The notes below the pieces were generated by a model. The model was not told the DNA's origin and searched no databases. It saw only the letters and a list, made by a program, of their open reading frames with translations. A stretch of 64,000 bases of DNA from assembly GCF_947507565.1 (NCBI RefSeq), contig NC_089193.1, forward strand, positions 1,670,325 to 1,734,324. Direction: 5' to 3'. This stretch comes from Oscarella lobularis (lineage: Eukaryota > Porifera > Homoscleromorpha > Homosclerophorida > Oscarellidae). Below are positions 27,601 to 41,623 of this stretch, in pieces. The position numbers and the translations under genes are program-made. The first letter of the stretch is position 1; every line of letters starts with the position of its first letter.

Positions 27601-30600
27601 GAAACAGGCCAACGTATCAATTGGTCTCGCGAAGGGAGTCGAAGTGATGCTTCGCGGCTTCAGCTCCATCACGTCGGGCGGCGTCTCTTATACGGGCGAC
27701 ATAGCATTGGACGACATCGCCTTCAGTAATTGCCAATCCTGTAAGTCCTTGCACGCCTTTGGCTATAGAAAACGAGTCCTTTCTCCACGCAGCCAATGTA
27801 CCTCAGTGTCAGAGCAACGAATTTCAATGCGACGACGGTAACTGCATTCCGCACAATAATTTCTGCGACGGTCGACCTGATTGCAATGACTTCAGCGACG
27901 AAATTTCGTGCGGTGAGCTCTTCTTCTAATCTTTCTTTTTTGCGAGGCAATTTGTTTTGTCTTATAGGACCCGTTCAAGGATCGTGTGACTTTGAAAGTG
28001 ACTTCTGCGGATTTGTTCAAGATCCGGCGAACAATGAGAATTTCACGCGAACGTCTGGTTCTACGCCGTCGTTTGGAACAGGTCCCAATCACGATCAGTC
28101 GTTCAACAGATCAGGTGACAAAGATCAATCATTTTGATGGCAAAACGAAACGCGTTTGTCTGTTTATATACTAGGCTACTACATTTATCTCGAAGCATCT
28201 GGCTTACCATCTGGCTATTCTAGGATTATGACTCCGACTATTTTCGGTGACAGTAATAATACTAACAGTTGTTTCGTCGGTTTTTGGTATCACATGTACG
28301 GATCTAATATTGGCAACCTCAACGTAAGAGTCGACCTTTTTTTACTAGCGCACTTCTCTGCACGAAAATTTTTTAGGTGTCTCAAACGTTTGTTGATGGA
28401 GGCTTTTCGGATCGTCCTCTCTTCTCCTTGAGCGGCGATCAGGGCCAATTGTGGCAATTCGCGAAAATTCAGCTCACCGAAATATCAGTCAGCTACAACA
28501 TCATCTTTTCTGTCTATCACATTTCCGGATGGTCCGGCGATATAGCGCTGGACAACATCGTCTTCACGCCGGGATGCCATCCGAGTGAGTTTGAGATATC
28601 CCGCTTGTTTTTCTGAGGCTTTTAGTGCTGTTTTCTCTTAGGGGGTCCCTGCACTGCCGCTCAGTTTCAATGCAAAAATAATCACTGCATCTACAACAGC
28701 TGGGTGTGCGACAACGACGACGATTGCGGGGACGGCAGCGACGAAGCCAACTGCGCTACCGGTACGTTCCCATTCACGCGGAAATTCTCTTTTAATGAAT
28801 AGTGATTGTCTTTCTTAGCTAAACCGCCTGTGACGGCAGCGCCACCGACGACGCCTGGAACTTTCCCCGGTGCGTTTTAATCGACTTGTTTCTCTGTTTT
28901 CTTGACTTTATTTTTTCGTGGGTTCCTTTCAGTCGGGAAGTGCACGTTTGAAGGCGGCATCTGCCCGGGATGGATGAACGTCAACGAAACGACGAATCCG
29001 AATACCGACTGGAAAGTCGGCGCCGGCGACAAAAGTCCTAATCAATTCCAGCAGACCGGACCAACGGTTGATCATACAACAGGAGTAGCTCGTAAGAAAG
29101 AGCAACAACGGAGTTTTATGTTCTTATGCGCGGTTCTTTAGCTCCGGGTCGAATACCGTCGACTGACTTTGAAAATGAATTCGGTTTCTTTAGTCCTGAT
29201 CCTACCGGCGATTTCCAGTGGACGCGCGATTCAGGCGGAACGCCGTCGTACAATACGGGTCCGTCGGTCGACTGCGATACGGGAACGAATCAAGGTGAAA
29301 CTAATCAATCGTCTTTATATTCAGTTATTTTCTGTTTCAGGCTATTACGCTTTTATCGAGACGAGCTCTCCTCGTTCCCAAGGCGACAAAGCGCGTCTTA
29401 TTTCCGGTACGATGATCGACAACGGCAGTTGCAGTATGATCCTGTGCTACCACATGTTCGGAGCGACGACTGGCACGCTGCGAGTTTTCACGAAAGATTT
29501 GGCGAGCGGTGTCATGACGCAGCGATGGAGTCTGTCAGGAGCCCAAGGCAACCAATGGAAGAACGTAACAGTTGGTGCCAACCAAAATTCAGGCGCTTTT
29601 GTGGTAAGATCATAAGAGAGAGCCACGGTTTAATTTTCTAGTGACTGTTTCTTCTCGTACACATCTAGTTTGTTATTGAAGGCGAACGCGGCAGTTCTTT
29701 TACGGGCGACATAGCGGTCGATAACATTCGCTTTACGTCTGGCTGCGACGGAACCGGTAAGTCAATCACATTAGAAAAAATATAGCGAATAAATAAATTT
29801 ATTTCGTAAGGAAAATATCTTTATTATCCGGCGACTGACGGCTCGTCGTTCATCGGCACTCTTGCTACTCTATCGAGCAAGACGTACGGTCTCTCCGGTC
29901 CTCTTTGTCAAATTCGTGTCTTTTACAACATGCGCGGATTCAACGTCGGCACGCTCTCCATCGGCGTGACGGGATCGAACGCACAGACGCTCGTCTCGTA
30001 CGACTCGAATCGCGGCGACTCATGGTACGAATCGGTCAGCTACATCGGCTCTCGAACCAACTTCGAAGTGACGATCAACGTGCGACACGCCGGCGGCGTT
30101 GCCGGCAACATCGCCGTCGACGACGTCGAATATCTCAACTGCAATCCTCGTCAAAAGGGATCCAGTCGACAATGTCCCAAAGATCAAGTACCGTGCACGA
30201 TATCGCTCGAATGCGTTGCTATTGAGAATCTGTGCAACTACGATAAAGACTGTCTCGACGGCTCGGACGAAGATCCCGCTCTCTGCGCCGGCTATCCGGC
30301 ACGATGCGACTGGGAAAACGGCTTCTGCTTCGGCTACAGCCAAGCCCGAAACGACGACTTCGACTGGTTGATCAATAGCGGCTCGACGTCGTCGGTGAAC
30401 ACGGGACCCCAATTCGATCACACGACCGGCACGAAAATCGGTCACTATCTCTACATCGAAACGTCGAGTCCGCGCATCGTGAACGATTACGCCGATCTGT
30501 TCAGTCCTCTTCTCGCTCCGCCGCCTCATCCGCCCGGCAATCTTCTCACCTGCTCCGTTCGCTATTGCTATCACATGTACGGTCAATCGGTCGGCGAGTT

Positions 30601-33600
30601 GTCCGTCTGGTTCATGGGACCCGACGGGCCGACGAAGCTTTGGGAGCAGCATGGTGATCAAGGCAATCGTTGGTACTGTCGAAGTGACGATCTCTCCAAG
30701 TACATCGCCAATGTTAACTATCAAATCAGATGGCGAGGTCGAACGGGAAACTTTCAGTCGCCGGTTTTCTACGGCGATATCGCGATCGACGACATTAGCT
30801 TTAGTTCGGGATGCGGTGGCATTGCTCCGACTCCGCCGCCGCCGCCCGCCTACTGTACGGACTGCACGTTCGAAACGGGATTCTGCAACTGGCAGGACAA
30901 CGTCACGTCCAATTGGCCGTGGGTGCGCGATCAAGGCGGAACGCCGAGTTTCAACACAGGTCCCGGCGTCGATCACACGTACGGAAATGCGTCCGGATCG
31001 TACATCTATTTCGAAACGTCGTCGCCGGCCAACGCCGGCGATCGCGCCGTTCTCGATAGCGATCTTCTTACGTATGACCCCAAACGGAGTTGCCAGCTCG
31101 ACTTTGCTTATCACATGTTCGGAAATTCGATCGGGGACTTGAACGTTTATGTTCGACCGCTCGGCAAGTCGGCGACCAAAGCCTGGAGCAAGTCCGGAAA
31201 TCAAGGAAATCTGTGGCACGTGGACAATATTAAACCGGGCCTCTATTTGAAAGGCGCAAATAAGTACAGAATCGAATTCGAAGCCGTTCGCGGATCCAGT
31301 TTTACTGGTGATATCGCTCTCGATGACATCTTATGTCGAGCGTGTGGTACGTCTTATATATATATATGTCTAATTGCCACGTGATTATTTTTATTTATTC
31401 TCTTAGCTTGTCCCGCTGGCGAAGTTCTCTGCGGCAATGGAAACCAGTGCGTCAAGCAAGAACAGGTGTGCAACTTTGTTAACGACTGCCCCTCAGGCAG
31501 CGACGAGTCAAATTGCTGTAAGGTTTCCTATAACACTTATTTTATTGATTTATTGATTTATTATTTTAGGCACGTGTAACTACGAAACGGGATTGTGCGG
31601 TTGGTCGAGCGGCGTTGGCACTTCGTCGTGGATTCGCGCTTCCGGTCGCGCTCGTCCCTCGGGCGACGCCACGTACGGAAACTCGTCCGGCCAGTACATG
31701 CTTCTCAACATCGTCGGCGGCGGCTTTTTTCCGCAGCGCGGCACCGGCTCGCTGACAACAATCAAATTCCGTCAGACCGGCAGTAGATGCGAGCTCTGTT
31801 TCGCCTACTACGTTTACGCCCAATCCGGAACGGCAGCCACGTTGGAACTCGTGGTGCGCGGCCGGAAGCCGACCGACGAGCGCCTCTGGCTTTTCCGCGG
31901 TACGACGGCGTCGGGAGCATGGCAGAGAGTGTGCGTGCGTGTCGGCGGCATAGCGACGCAATTCACGCTATCCTTTGAAGCCACCTATTCAACGGGCTTC
32001 TTCTCCGACACGCCTACGATTGCGGTCGACGACGTCAGATGCGAGAATTGTTCGCGTCCGATTAAGGCGTGTCGCGCCGACGAGTTCCAGTGCTTCGACG
32101 GCCACTGCATATCGCAATCGCGACGGTGCGACTTCTCCGACGATTGCGGCGACGGAACGGACGAGGCCGGATGTCCGCCCCAGCAAGGCAATTGCAATTT
32201 TGAAATTCCGTGCAATTGGACGAACGTCGTCGGCGTTGACGACTTCAATTGGACCGTCGCGACGTCGACGCCTTCGACGAGCACCGGTCCCGTATTCGAT
32301 AACACCTATAAAAATGCGACGGGACATTTTCTCTACATCGAAACGTCGTCGCCTCGTCAAAACGGCGACACCGCTCGATATCAAAGTCCCACGTTCGCGC
32401 CGACACCGCTCAATACTCAATGCGAAATGCGCTTCGCTTATAACATGTACGGCGCCGATATCACGTGGCTACGCTGTTACATTTTCGACCTCACGACAAG
32501 CGCGACGACGCTGCTCTGGTCTCGTACCGGCAATCAGGGTCACGAGTGGCATCAGGCAGTGATTCCCCTCAAAAGCTCAACGTCCTATTATATCTACTTT
32601 GAAGCGGCGCGGGGACGCAGTTTCAACGGCGATACGGCTATTGACGATATTTCGTTTTTCGGATGCGGCGGCGCTTTGCCACCCGATTTCAATCAGACCG
32701 TGTGTTGGGTCTATCAGAGTAAGTGCAATTCGGGCGAATGCATATACGATCACTGGTTCTGCGACGGGATATACGATTGCGCCGACGGTTCCGACGAACT
32801 GAATTGTCCCACGGCCGGACCCACGCCCACGCCCTATCCCGTCGTACCGGGATCGTATCTACCCGATCAAACGTGCACTTTTGAAACGGATTTGTGCAAG
32901 TGGTCCAACGACCAAAACGATGATTTGGAATGGTCACGTGACAGCGGCGGCACGCCGTCGCTCGATACGGGACCGAGTGTCGATCACACGCTCGGAACGT
33001 CGAGAGGATTTTATATCTTTATTGAAACGAGCGTTCCCGCCTCTAGTGGCGATATTGCCAATTTGTATAGTCCTTACTTCCAAGTTGCTGGCGAAGCGTG
33101 CGCCGTCTCGTTTGCCTATCACATGTACGGAGTGGCGATTGGGACTCTGCAAGTCGTCGTTCAGCCGAAAGATTCGAGTTTGAGCGAGAAAGTCGTCTGG
33201 ACGATGAGTGGCGATCAAGGAAATCAATGGTTCGTTGCCAACACGACGCTCGGCGGTTTTATTACGAACGAGTCGCGAATCGTTTTCCGTGCGACGCACG
33301 GATCGGGATTTTTCGGCTGGGAAGGTGACATCGCTTTGGATGACATCAAAATCATGAATTGCGACCCAAGTGAGTGAAAACATCAGTAAATCAATAAGTC
33401 AATAAATACGTTTTTTTCTGTGTGCAGGGATTCGACTTCCGCCTTGCTCGAAGAACCAGTACACGTGCACGTCGTCTCGAACGTGCATCGACTTTGACAA
33501 ACTCTGCGATTTCAATTCCGACTGTCCGAACGGCGAAGACGAAAATCCGGCCTATTGCTGTACGAGCGTCGAAATCATCGAAGAGATTATTATTCTACAT

Positions 33601-36600
33601 CGTCTCCTTTTTAGCTATTACTCCGGGTCGATGCGATTTCGAGGGCTGCACTGGAAGCTGCCCGTGGTACAACGTCCAAGACGGTTCTGACGATTTCGAC
33701 TGGTTCGGCGCTAAGGGATCGACGATTTCATTCAACACTGGACCTTCAGTCGATCACACGACGAACACAGCAAACGGTAATAATATTATTTAAAAATTGG
33801 GACGTTCACTCGTATGATTCTCGTCGTCTCTCAAGGCCGATACCTCTACACGGAGACGTCTTTCCCCCGTCAAGAGAACGAAACGGCGGCGCTTATGAGC
33901 GGGATGTTCCAGTCGCCTGTTCGCGATCAGCAGTGCCGACTTCACTTTTACTATCACATGCAAGGCGCGACGATTGGGACTTTGAACGTTTGGTACGTTC
34001 CAAACAGAGGCGCGGTGTCTCTGCTCTTCACCCGATCAGGAGCTCAACCGAGCGGATGGCTCCGAGGCGAATCGGACTATATCCCAACGGGAAGCTCGTT
34101 CCAAGTACGTCGATTTCACGGCACGCGTTGTAGACGAATCTATATTGCTTTTAGATTAAATTTGAAGGCGTTGCTGGCTCTAGTTTCACTGGCGACATCG
34201 CTATCGACGACGTCACGTTTTCGGAAGGATGTTCTCAGCTCGACGTCAATCAACCAGCTCCCCAAGGTAAAATTCCGTGAGATTTTTTAGTTAAAGAATG
34301 TCATTTATTTATCTCGTTTTAGCTATTGATTGCGCCGCTTGCGATTTCGAGGCCCCCGGCATCTGCGGCTGGTACCACGACTGGTGCAGCAGCACGTACA
34401 TGATCAAGAACTACGGCTTCGCCTCCTTTTTCCCGACTGGCCCCATCGCCGATCACACGATCAAAAACGCCAGCGGTCAATACATTCACATTGTCAGCGC
34501 CAATCATCCGAACGGCGGCACGGATATGTTGCTTAGCCCTATGATGAAGCGTTCCGTAGCCAACGATCAGGTCTGCTTCTGGTATCACATGTTCGGCACG
34601 CACGTCGGTCGTCTGGAGGTGCACTCGCTCTGCATGGACGACGGTTCCGACACGCTTCTGTGGAACGTCGCCGGTAGTCAGGGACGCGAGTGGAACTACG
34701 GATGCGTCAATCTGTTGCAGACGTGCAACGGTCGAGCGGGAGCGCCTTTCCACGTCAAATTCGTCATCGTGCACAACGGGGGACCGGAGGGAGACATCGC
34801 TCTGGATGACATCTCCTGCGGACCCATACCAATCACAAGTAAGATTTTTTCATGGATATGGATTTTTCAATTTAATTGATTATTGGTTTTTAGCACCTGC
34901 GCCGTGTTCGAACAGTCCGGGTCTATTCCGATGCAACAACGGTGCGTGCATCAACTCCGGCAGCGTGTGCGACTTCAACAACGATTGCGGCGACTTTTCC
35001 GACGAGGTCATGTGCAGTCGCAACTGCACGTTCGAAGTCGACTTCTGCAACTGGCAAAACGAGCAATATTTCGACTGGCACGACTGGCTGCGCAATCGCG
35101 GACCGACGCGCAATAACAACACGGGACCCTCAGTCGATCACACCCTCGGCACTGCCCAAGGCTGGTACATCTACGCCGACTCGCTCGACGGCACCTTCTA
35201 CGGAGCTGACGTGTGGCTCGTATCGAAGCCCATAGCGCGTACGGGTCCCAACTGCAAGATATCCTTCTGGTATCACATGTACGGCGACGATGGCCCGTCG
35301 GTCGGAATGCTCGGCGTCGTTCTCAAATTCGGCACACGTTTCGTGAACCTGTGGAGCCAGCACGACAACCAAGGCGACCAGTGGCACTACGCCGAAGTGA
35401 CGATCGGCAAGCGAAACAATTTCGAACTCGTTTTCTTCGGCGAAAACGGCTACACGGCGCCGGGCGACTCGCCGACGTCGGATATGGCTCTCGACGACAT
35501 CGGCTTCTCGAATTGCGAAGCGCTGCCCATCTATCGATGCCTGCGAAACGAATTCACGTGCGACAACTACGAATGCATCGCGTCGAATCTCCGCTGCGAC
35601 TACGAAGACGATTGCGGCGACGGTAGCGACGAGAAACGATGTCCGCTCGTCGTCGGCAATTGCAATTTCGAAAAGGACATGTGCGCTTGGGAGAACGTTC
35701 AAACGGACGATTTCGATTGGTCGAGACAACAGTGGTTCTCGCTCACCGGAAAAACGGGACCCAATTACGATCACACGATTGGAAATGCGAGCGGATGGTA
35801 TATGTACATCGAGACGTCGGCGCCGCGAACGCCCGGCGAAATAGCCGTGTTTTCGAGCAAGAACGCTTATCCGGCGACGACGGATAATCAATGCCGATTG
35901 AGATTCTGGTATCACATGTGGGGAAATACGGTTGCGAATATGACCGTGCGATTGGTCGCTCAAAACCAAGCGAAAACGGCCTACGACGTTTGGTATGAAG
36001 AGGGTGACCATGGCAACGTGTGGTTGCGCGCCGAGATCGTCATATCGATTCCGTACGACTATAAAATCACGTTCGTTGGCGTGCGCGGTTCGTCGTTCCT
36101 CGGCGATATCGCTATTGACGATATATCGTTAACGCCGGCTTGCGCGAGCGGATCGACGGCGACGCCGGGACCCACGTCGAAGGCGTGTCTCGCCGGCGAA
36201 TTCTCGTGCTCGAACGGAAATTGCGTGCCGGCTGGATGGCGTTGCGACGGCGCCGACGACTGTCGCGACGGAAGCGACGAGAAGAATTGTCCAACAATTG
36301 CGCCGAGCCCTTGTTCGTGCGACTTCCAGGCACCGTGTGCGTACGTGAACAGTCAATACGATTCGGGACTCGATTGGCAAGTGGGACGCGGCGCTACGGT
36401 GAACCCGGGAACTGGGCCTCCCTTCGATAACACGTACAAGAACGCTCTCGGCGGTTACATCTTCGTCGACGGTTCGAAAGCTCGTCCCTACGATCGTACC
36501 GTACTTGAAGGACCGTATACGACAAGCGTCTATCCGCAGACGTGTCAAATCACGTTTTTCTATCACATGTACGACAAGGCGGGTAAATCGTCGATGACGC

Positions 36601-39600
36601 TTTCTCTCTATACGTACGGTGTGAAATACGGTCTCAAAACGACGACGTTCTCCGTAACGGGATCGCAGGGAACGAGTTGGCATCCGGCGACGGTCGACTT
36701 GCGCGTTACGGAGAAATTCCGCGTGCATTTCGTCGTCGAATACGGTGCCGCCGCCGGAGGCGACGTCGCTCTCGACGACATCAGTTGTCACTTGTGCTCG
36801 TTCGATCCGGCGGTTAAGGACCAAACGTACGGATACGGCGCTCTGGCGACCGGATGTTCGGACGGACGACGCGAGGGTCTTTTCACGAGTATCAACTCGG
36901 CTGTGTGTCGAGGTCAGTGGGCCGGACAACAGAGTCTTCGTGCGGTTCGTTCGGCGGGAAATCCGTCGTGCGGAAACAATATGAATAAGCAGTGCACTAG
37001 TCCCGCCGATTTGTGCGCTTCTGGGTGGCACGTGTGCGGCTCAACGGCGAAAAGCGACGATTTCTCGTTGAAAATGAGTGGAGCCGATTGCAATAAGAAC
37101 TACGGTAATTATCCGGCGGCTATGAACTATTGCCCGTCGGGACCGTGCCCGCCTTCGTATACGAACAAAGACTACGGCTGTACTTCTGGCGTCGGCGCAT
37201 GCGATTCGCCCGTTTGCTGCGGTATCGGATGCAAATCCGATTCTTTCTGCACCAGCAGCGTTTTCAAATCGACAATGTTTACGTCGATTGGGGCAGGATC
37301 CGGGTGCAATTCTATTACCGGCTACGTCGCCGGTGGCGTCGTTTGCTGTAGCGACTTCTTAGGCACGCCCGCGCCGCCTACGACGCCGACGCCGACGACT
37401 CCGCCCTGTCCGACACCGGCAGCCTCTCACACTCTCGATTGCGATTTCGAGAACAAGGATCTGTGCCAGTGGAGAGGCGTCAAAGGCAACGAACTCGATT
37501 TTCTCATCGATTCCGCCGGCACCCCAAGTTTCAACACGGGTCCGAGCGCCGATCACACGAAGGGAACGTCGGCGGGAACATACGTTTATATCGAGACGTC
37601 GTTTCCGTCGTCGTCGGGCGACAAAGCTCAAATGCGATCGCCGCTTCTCGATCCGTCCGATTCGTGCTGCTCGCTCACCTTCTGGTATCACATGTTCGGC
37701 GCGACGATCGGTTCTCTGAGCGTCTATCTCGAAACGGGCGGTAAATCGACGCAGATTTGGACGAGACGACGCGCCCAGGGCAGTCGATGGATCCAAGGCA
37801 CCGTTCCTCTTATCAGTTCCACGCCGTATACGATTCGCTTTGAAGCGGTCGCTGGGACGAGTTTCACCGGCGATATCGCTCTCGACGACATCAAATTCGT
37901 CGGCTGTCCGCCTGGTCCGACGCCGCCGCCACCGCCGACCTATCCGCCGGGCGTGGGCGTGGGCGATTGTAATTTCGAGAGTTGTGTTGGTGGTTTGTCG
38001 CCGTGCTGCTGGAAGAATATCGCGCAGGGCGATTATTTCGATTGGATACGAGGCAAGGGGCTCACTCCTTCGGTGACGACGGGACCGTCGAGCGATCACA
38101 CGTACGGAAACTATTCCGGACATTATATGTACATCGAAGCGTCGGATCAGCGTCTGTTTTCGTGGTACAACGCGAAATTGGTGAGTCGAAAGATGAAGGG
38201 AATTGTCAAGCCCGGACTTTGTTCGTTGACGATTTGGTATCATATGAGTGGAAGCAACGTCGGTCGATTGACGATTTTGAAGGAGCCGGACAACGTCTTT
38301 TCGTTCAGCTATCCGACGCTGTGGACGGCGAGAGGAGATCAGGGCAGCATGTGGAAGAACGTCACCGTCGATCTTTACACTACCGCTTATTCGAGTAACG
38401 ATTTTCAACTGTCGGTTCGCGCCGATCTGGTTACGTCGCGATCGAGCGATATTGCCGTTGACGATTTCATGTTTTCCGACGGTTGCGACACCTATTTTAT
38501 GGACACGAAGCCGTGCTATAATCTCGACGTTTGTCATCCGGTTACCAATGAAACGATGCCGCCAACTCAGGGTAAGAAAATAGACACCAAAGATAGAAAG
38601 AGGTTCTATGCGTTCTTTTTATTAATAGGTCCGGTTACTGGTGATTGCACTTTTGAAACTGGCGCTTGCTTCTGGAACAACGTCATCTGCGATGACGATG
38701 ATTGGCTTATCAACGAAGGCCCGACTCCCTCGTTCAGCACGGGTCCCTCTGTGGATCACACAACGAATACCAACAAAGGCAGGCTGCTTCAATCAATAAA
38801 TCTATTGCGATTATTATGTCTTTTTTTTCAGGTCACTTCCTTTATTACGAAGCCGGAAGTTTCTTCTCGCAGCTGAAGGAGGGCCGAAAGGCAATTCTCG
38901 AGAGTCCCAACATCAAAGCGACGCCGTCGTCGTGCTCGATGAAACTTTGGTATCACATGTTCGGCAATCAGATGGGCTCCCTCCTCATTTATCTCAAGAG
39001 CGACACGGGCTTCCGACTTCTGAAAACCATCGACGGCAATCAGGGTAACGTTTGGCAAATGACCAACGTGACGTTGGCCAGTTTCACCGACTTCCGCGTT
39101 CACATTATCGCGAGTCGAGGCGACGGCGAGAGAAGCGATATAGCGATCGACGATATCACGTTCAGCGGATGCAGATTCGACAGTTCGGCGTCCAACACCT
39201 ACTGCTCACAGGGTACGAGAAAAATCAATACTAATTATATATATTTTTATATTTTATTTTAGCTCTTAAAACGGGCTGCTCCGACGGAAGTCGCGAAGGA
39301 TTCTTCAGTCAACCCAACGTCGCCGGTTGCCTTGGCGACTGGGACGGCTGGAGAAGTCTTCGCGATCGACCGACAACCCGTCGCTGCGGCAACCAATTCG
39401 ACGACGGAACGAGCGTGAAATGCTTCGCTCCCTCCGACATTTGCGATTCGGCGAACGGATGGCAAGTGTGCGGCTACGGCGGCGTCTCCGGTGAAGTTCC
39501 CGGATTCATTAACAGCGCCGCGTGCAAGACGGCCGGCTACGGACGCTTCAGCGCCGGAATAAATCACTGCAACAAGCGTCAGAACGTGTGCGAGAAGCCG

Positions 39601-41623
39601 CGCGCTAACATCGACTACGGTTGCACGCATTATGACGTCGAATGCGACGAGCCGTTGTGCTGTGGACTTTCGTGTACCGATCAGTCAAAGGTCGCATGTG
39701 ATGGAGGTTTTTGGCCCGGGGCTACGTCCTACACGCCTATGTCCCTCTTTTCCGGATGCTCGCGTTTGACGTCGAGCGAAGCTGGCGGCGTCATGTGCTG
39801 CTGTAAGCGTAGATCGAATAATTAATACGTATTTAATTATTGATTTTTTTAGATAATAAGACGTTCGTCCCGCCGACGAAGCCTCCCGGTTTGTGCGCGA
39901 CGTGTTCGTTCGATTACGGCATGTGCGGTTTCTATGACGAGAACAAGGATAATTTCAACTGGCAACGCAATCAGGGGCGCACTCCCGGATTCAACACGGG
40001 ACCGGATAACGATCACACTACGGGCACGTCAACTGGTATGAGTATATTTAATTGAATTAAATTTTGTGACGTTGATTTGCTGTGCGTAGGATTTTACATG
40101 TACATCCAAACGGGCTTCTTTGTCAGTATCAATCCCAACGACGTGGCAATTCTACGAAGTCCCGAGTACAATAAGACCGATTTGGCCTGCGACGCTTGCA
40201 TGCTCGAATTCTGGTACCACATGTATGGATCAACAGTGGGATCTCTTGAAGTAAGTAACCCAACATATATATGTGTATATGAATACACGTGTCTTTTCTC
40301 TAGGTCTACGTTGAGGAGACGTACGACAAAGGCGTCGCCTCTCGTTCTCCCGTCTGGAGTCTCTCCGGCGACCAAGGCAACAGCTGGAAACTCGCCCAAA
40401 TCTATCCGATGAACGTCACGTCGCCGACCTTCCACATTCTCTTCCTCGCTCGAGCGACGGGCGGCCGATTCGGCGACACCGCCATCGACGACGTCACACT
40501 CAAATCGTGCCCTTCGTCGCCGCCGCCGCCGCCGTCGTGTCCGCCCAACGAGTGGCGTTGCGCGAGCGGACGCGAATGCATTCCGATGATCCAGCGTTGC
40601 AACGGAGCGAAGAACTGCAAGGACGGTTCGGACGAGCTCGGCTGCTTGACCGATTGCCACGAACTCTTCTGCGTCAACGGGGGAACGTGCTACATCCAAT
40701 TCGGCGAATCCTATTGCCATTGCGTTGGACCGTTCGGCGGACGACGATGCGAGAAGCCGATTACGGTGACGTCGGCTCCGGCGACTCCCAAGACGACGAC
40801 GAAGGCACCTGCGACGATGCGCCCATCGACTGCGGCGCCGACCGTGTCCGCCTGTCCGAACCAAGCGTGCGATCCGACGGCGAACGATTGCGTTTGCAGC
40901 GTTCTCAGCGAACCGCTTTATTGTCAAACGTGCGAGCAGACGGCTGATACGTGCAACTACTGCGTCTGTCAAGTGATACAGGGACAGAGAATGTGCTTCT
41001 TCACGCAGGCGTACGTTAACCAACTCAAACAAGCTGTCGTTGGGGGCTCGCCGTCGCCGAAGCCTACGGAAGGGAAAAGCAGCAGCCATCACGGTATTCC
41101 ATATAATCATTATTAATAATCATTATTTTATTTTTATTTTTTAATGTAGCTGGTATGTATGCTGCTATTGGAGTGAGCATAGGCGTTGTGGGCATCATTG
41201 TTGTCGCTGTTATTATCTATCTTATTTTGTCCAAGAAGTAAGTCGTCGATTCTCGCCGCAATTTTTTTCTTGGTAACTCTGAGGCGTTTTTATAGGTATC
41301 AGACTCAGAAGGACGTCGCCTCCGGTGCGAGCCGACCTCGAAGCGGAATGTTGTCCGAAGCTGCTTCGGGCATCGGTAATCCTGTCTACAGCATGTACGG
41401 CGCTGAGGACGGCGGAACGGGCGGCATGGACAACATCGACGACGTGAGTTTCGTCTAATACAAATAGAAATTAAAATTAGACATTTTTTTATCTTCTTAG
41501 GTTGATATGTCTGATATGTTTGCGCCAGGTGAAGCGACTCTACCAAAGTTCCAGGGCACTCTAGGCAAGGAGGCTCAGGCCAATCCTCTATACGCAGATC
41601 CGTACGCCCAGATGGATCAGTAA
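24659..41623 (+). CDS. Giant MAM/LDLa transmembrane receptor with NPxY tail
   Basis: A signal peptide ([21 protein letters not shown]) is followed by about 21 MAM domains, each with a YHMYG-like motif, GNQGN and GDIAIDDI, interleaved with 12 LDL-receptor class A modules (CxDGSDE). Then come two copies of an unrecognised Cys-rich module, one EGF domain, a Cys-rich and Thr/Pro stalk, a TM helix ([20 protein letters not shown]) and a roughly 90-aa tail with NPVY and NPLY. The length is roughly 4,500-4,900 aa. It is related in style to MALRD1 and LDL-receptor-like proteins. A surface adhesion, ligand-capture or endocytic role is inferred, since NPxY binds PTB adaptors. Most introns are phase 1 at domain edges or mid-MAM. 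Three giant exons (29,811-31,346; 31,570-33,369; 34,894-38,571) carry several domains without introns. One MAM is interrupted by another complete MAM (28,931-30,150). The exact exon set needs transcripts, but the domain order is clear. Confidence 0.9.
28931..30150 (+). other. MAM domain nested inside another MAM domain
   Basis: Within the giant receptor gene, the exon ending near 29,090 encodes only the N-terminal half of a MAM ([11 protein letters not shown] to VDHTTGVA). A complete MAM follows in two exons (about 29,142-29,758, [11 protein letters not shown] to FTSGCDG). The exon from 29,811 then opens with [11 protein letters not shown], the start of a C-terminal MAM half, and runs to [11 protein letters not shown]. 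All joints are phase 1, so the inserted exon pair keeps the frame. Confidence 0.7.
36820..37363 (+). other. Cys-rich module, copy 1 (in giant receptor)
   Basis: About 180 aa between MAM 17 and MAM 18. Landmarks are [43 protein letters not shown] and GGVVCC. About twenty cysteines do not fit LDLa, EGF, CUB or SRCR spacing. It lies inside the 3.7-kb exon, without introns of its own. I do not recognise it as a named animal domain. Confidence 0.6.
39263..39802 (+). other. Cys-rich module, copy 2 (in giant receptor)
   Basis: A single phase 1-1 exon of 540 bp with the same landmarks as copy 1: [65 protein letters not shown] and GGVMCC. It is clearly closer to the copy in the short paralogue (46,364-46,918) than to copy 1. 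Being one symmetric exon, it can be moved or skipped without breaking the frame. Confidence 0.65.

Noticed and set aside
30020-31219. 399-codon antisense frame opposite the giant receptor
   Set aside because: Shadow of the coding strand. GA- and TCG-rich codons of MAM exons leave the reverse frame free of stops. The product is Arg/Val-rich with no family, and the sense frame has clear MAM and LDLa domains.
37359-38537. 392-codon antisense frame opposite MAM 18-19
   Set aside because: Same cause as the other long antisense frame. The sense strand encodes two complete MAM domains.
40094-41110. 338-codon antisense frame opposite MAM 21 and LDLa/EGF
   Set aside because: It crosses a sense-strand intron and the product is low-complexity Arg/Ala. 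Sense domains are unambiguous.
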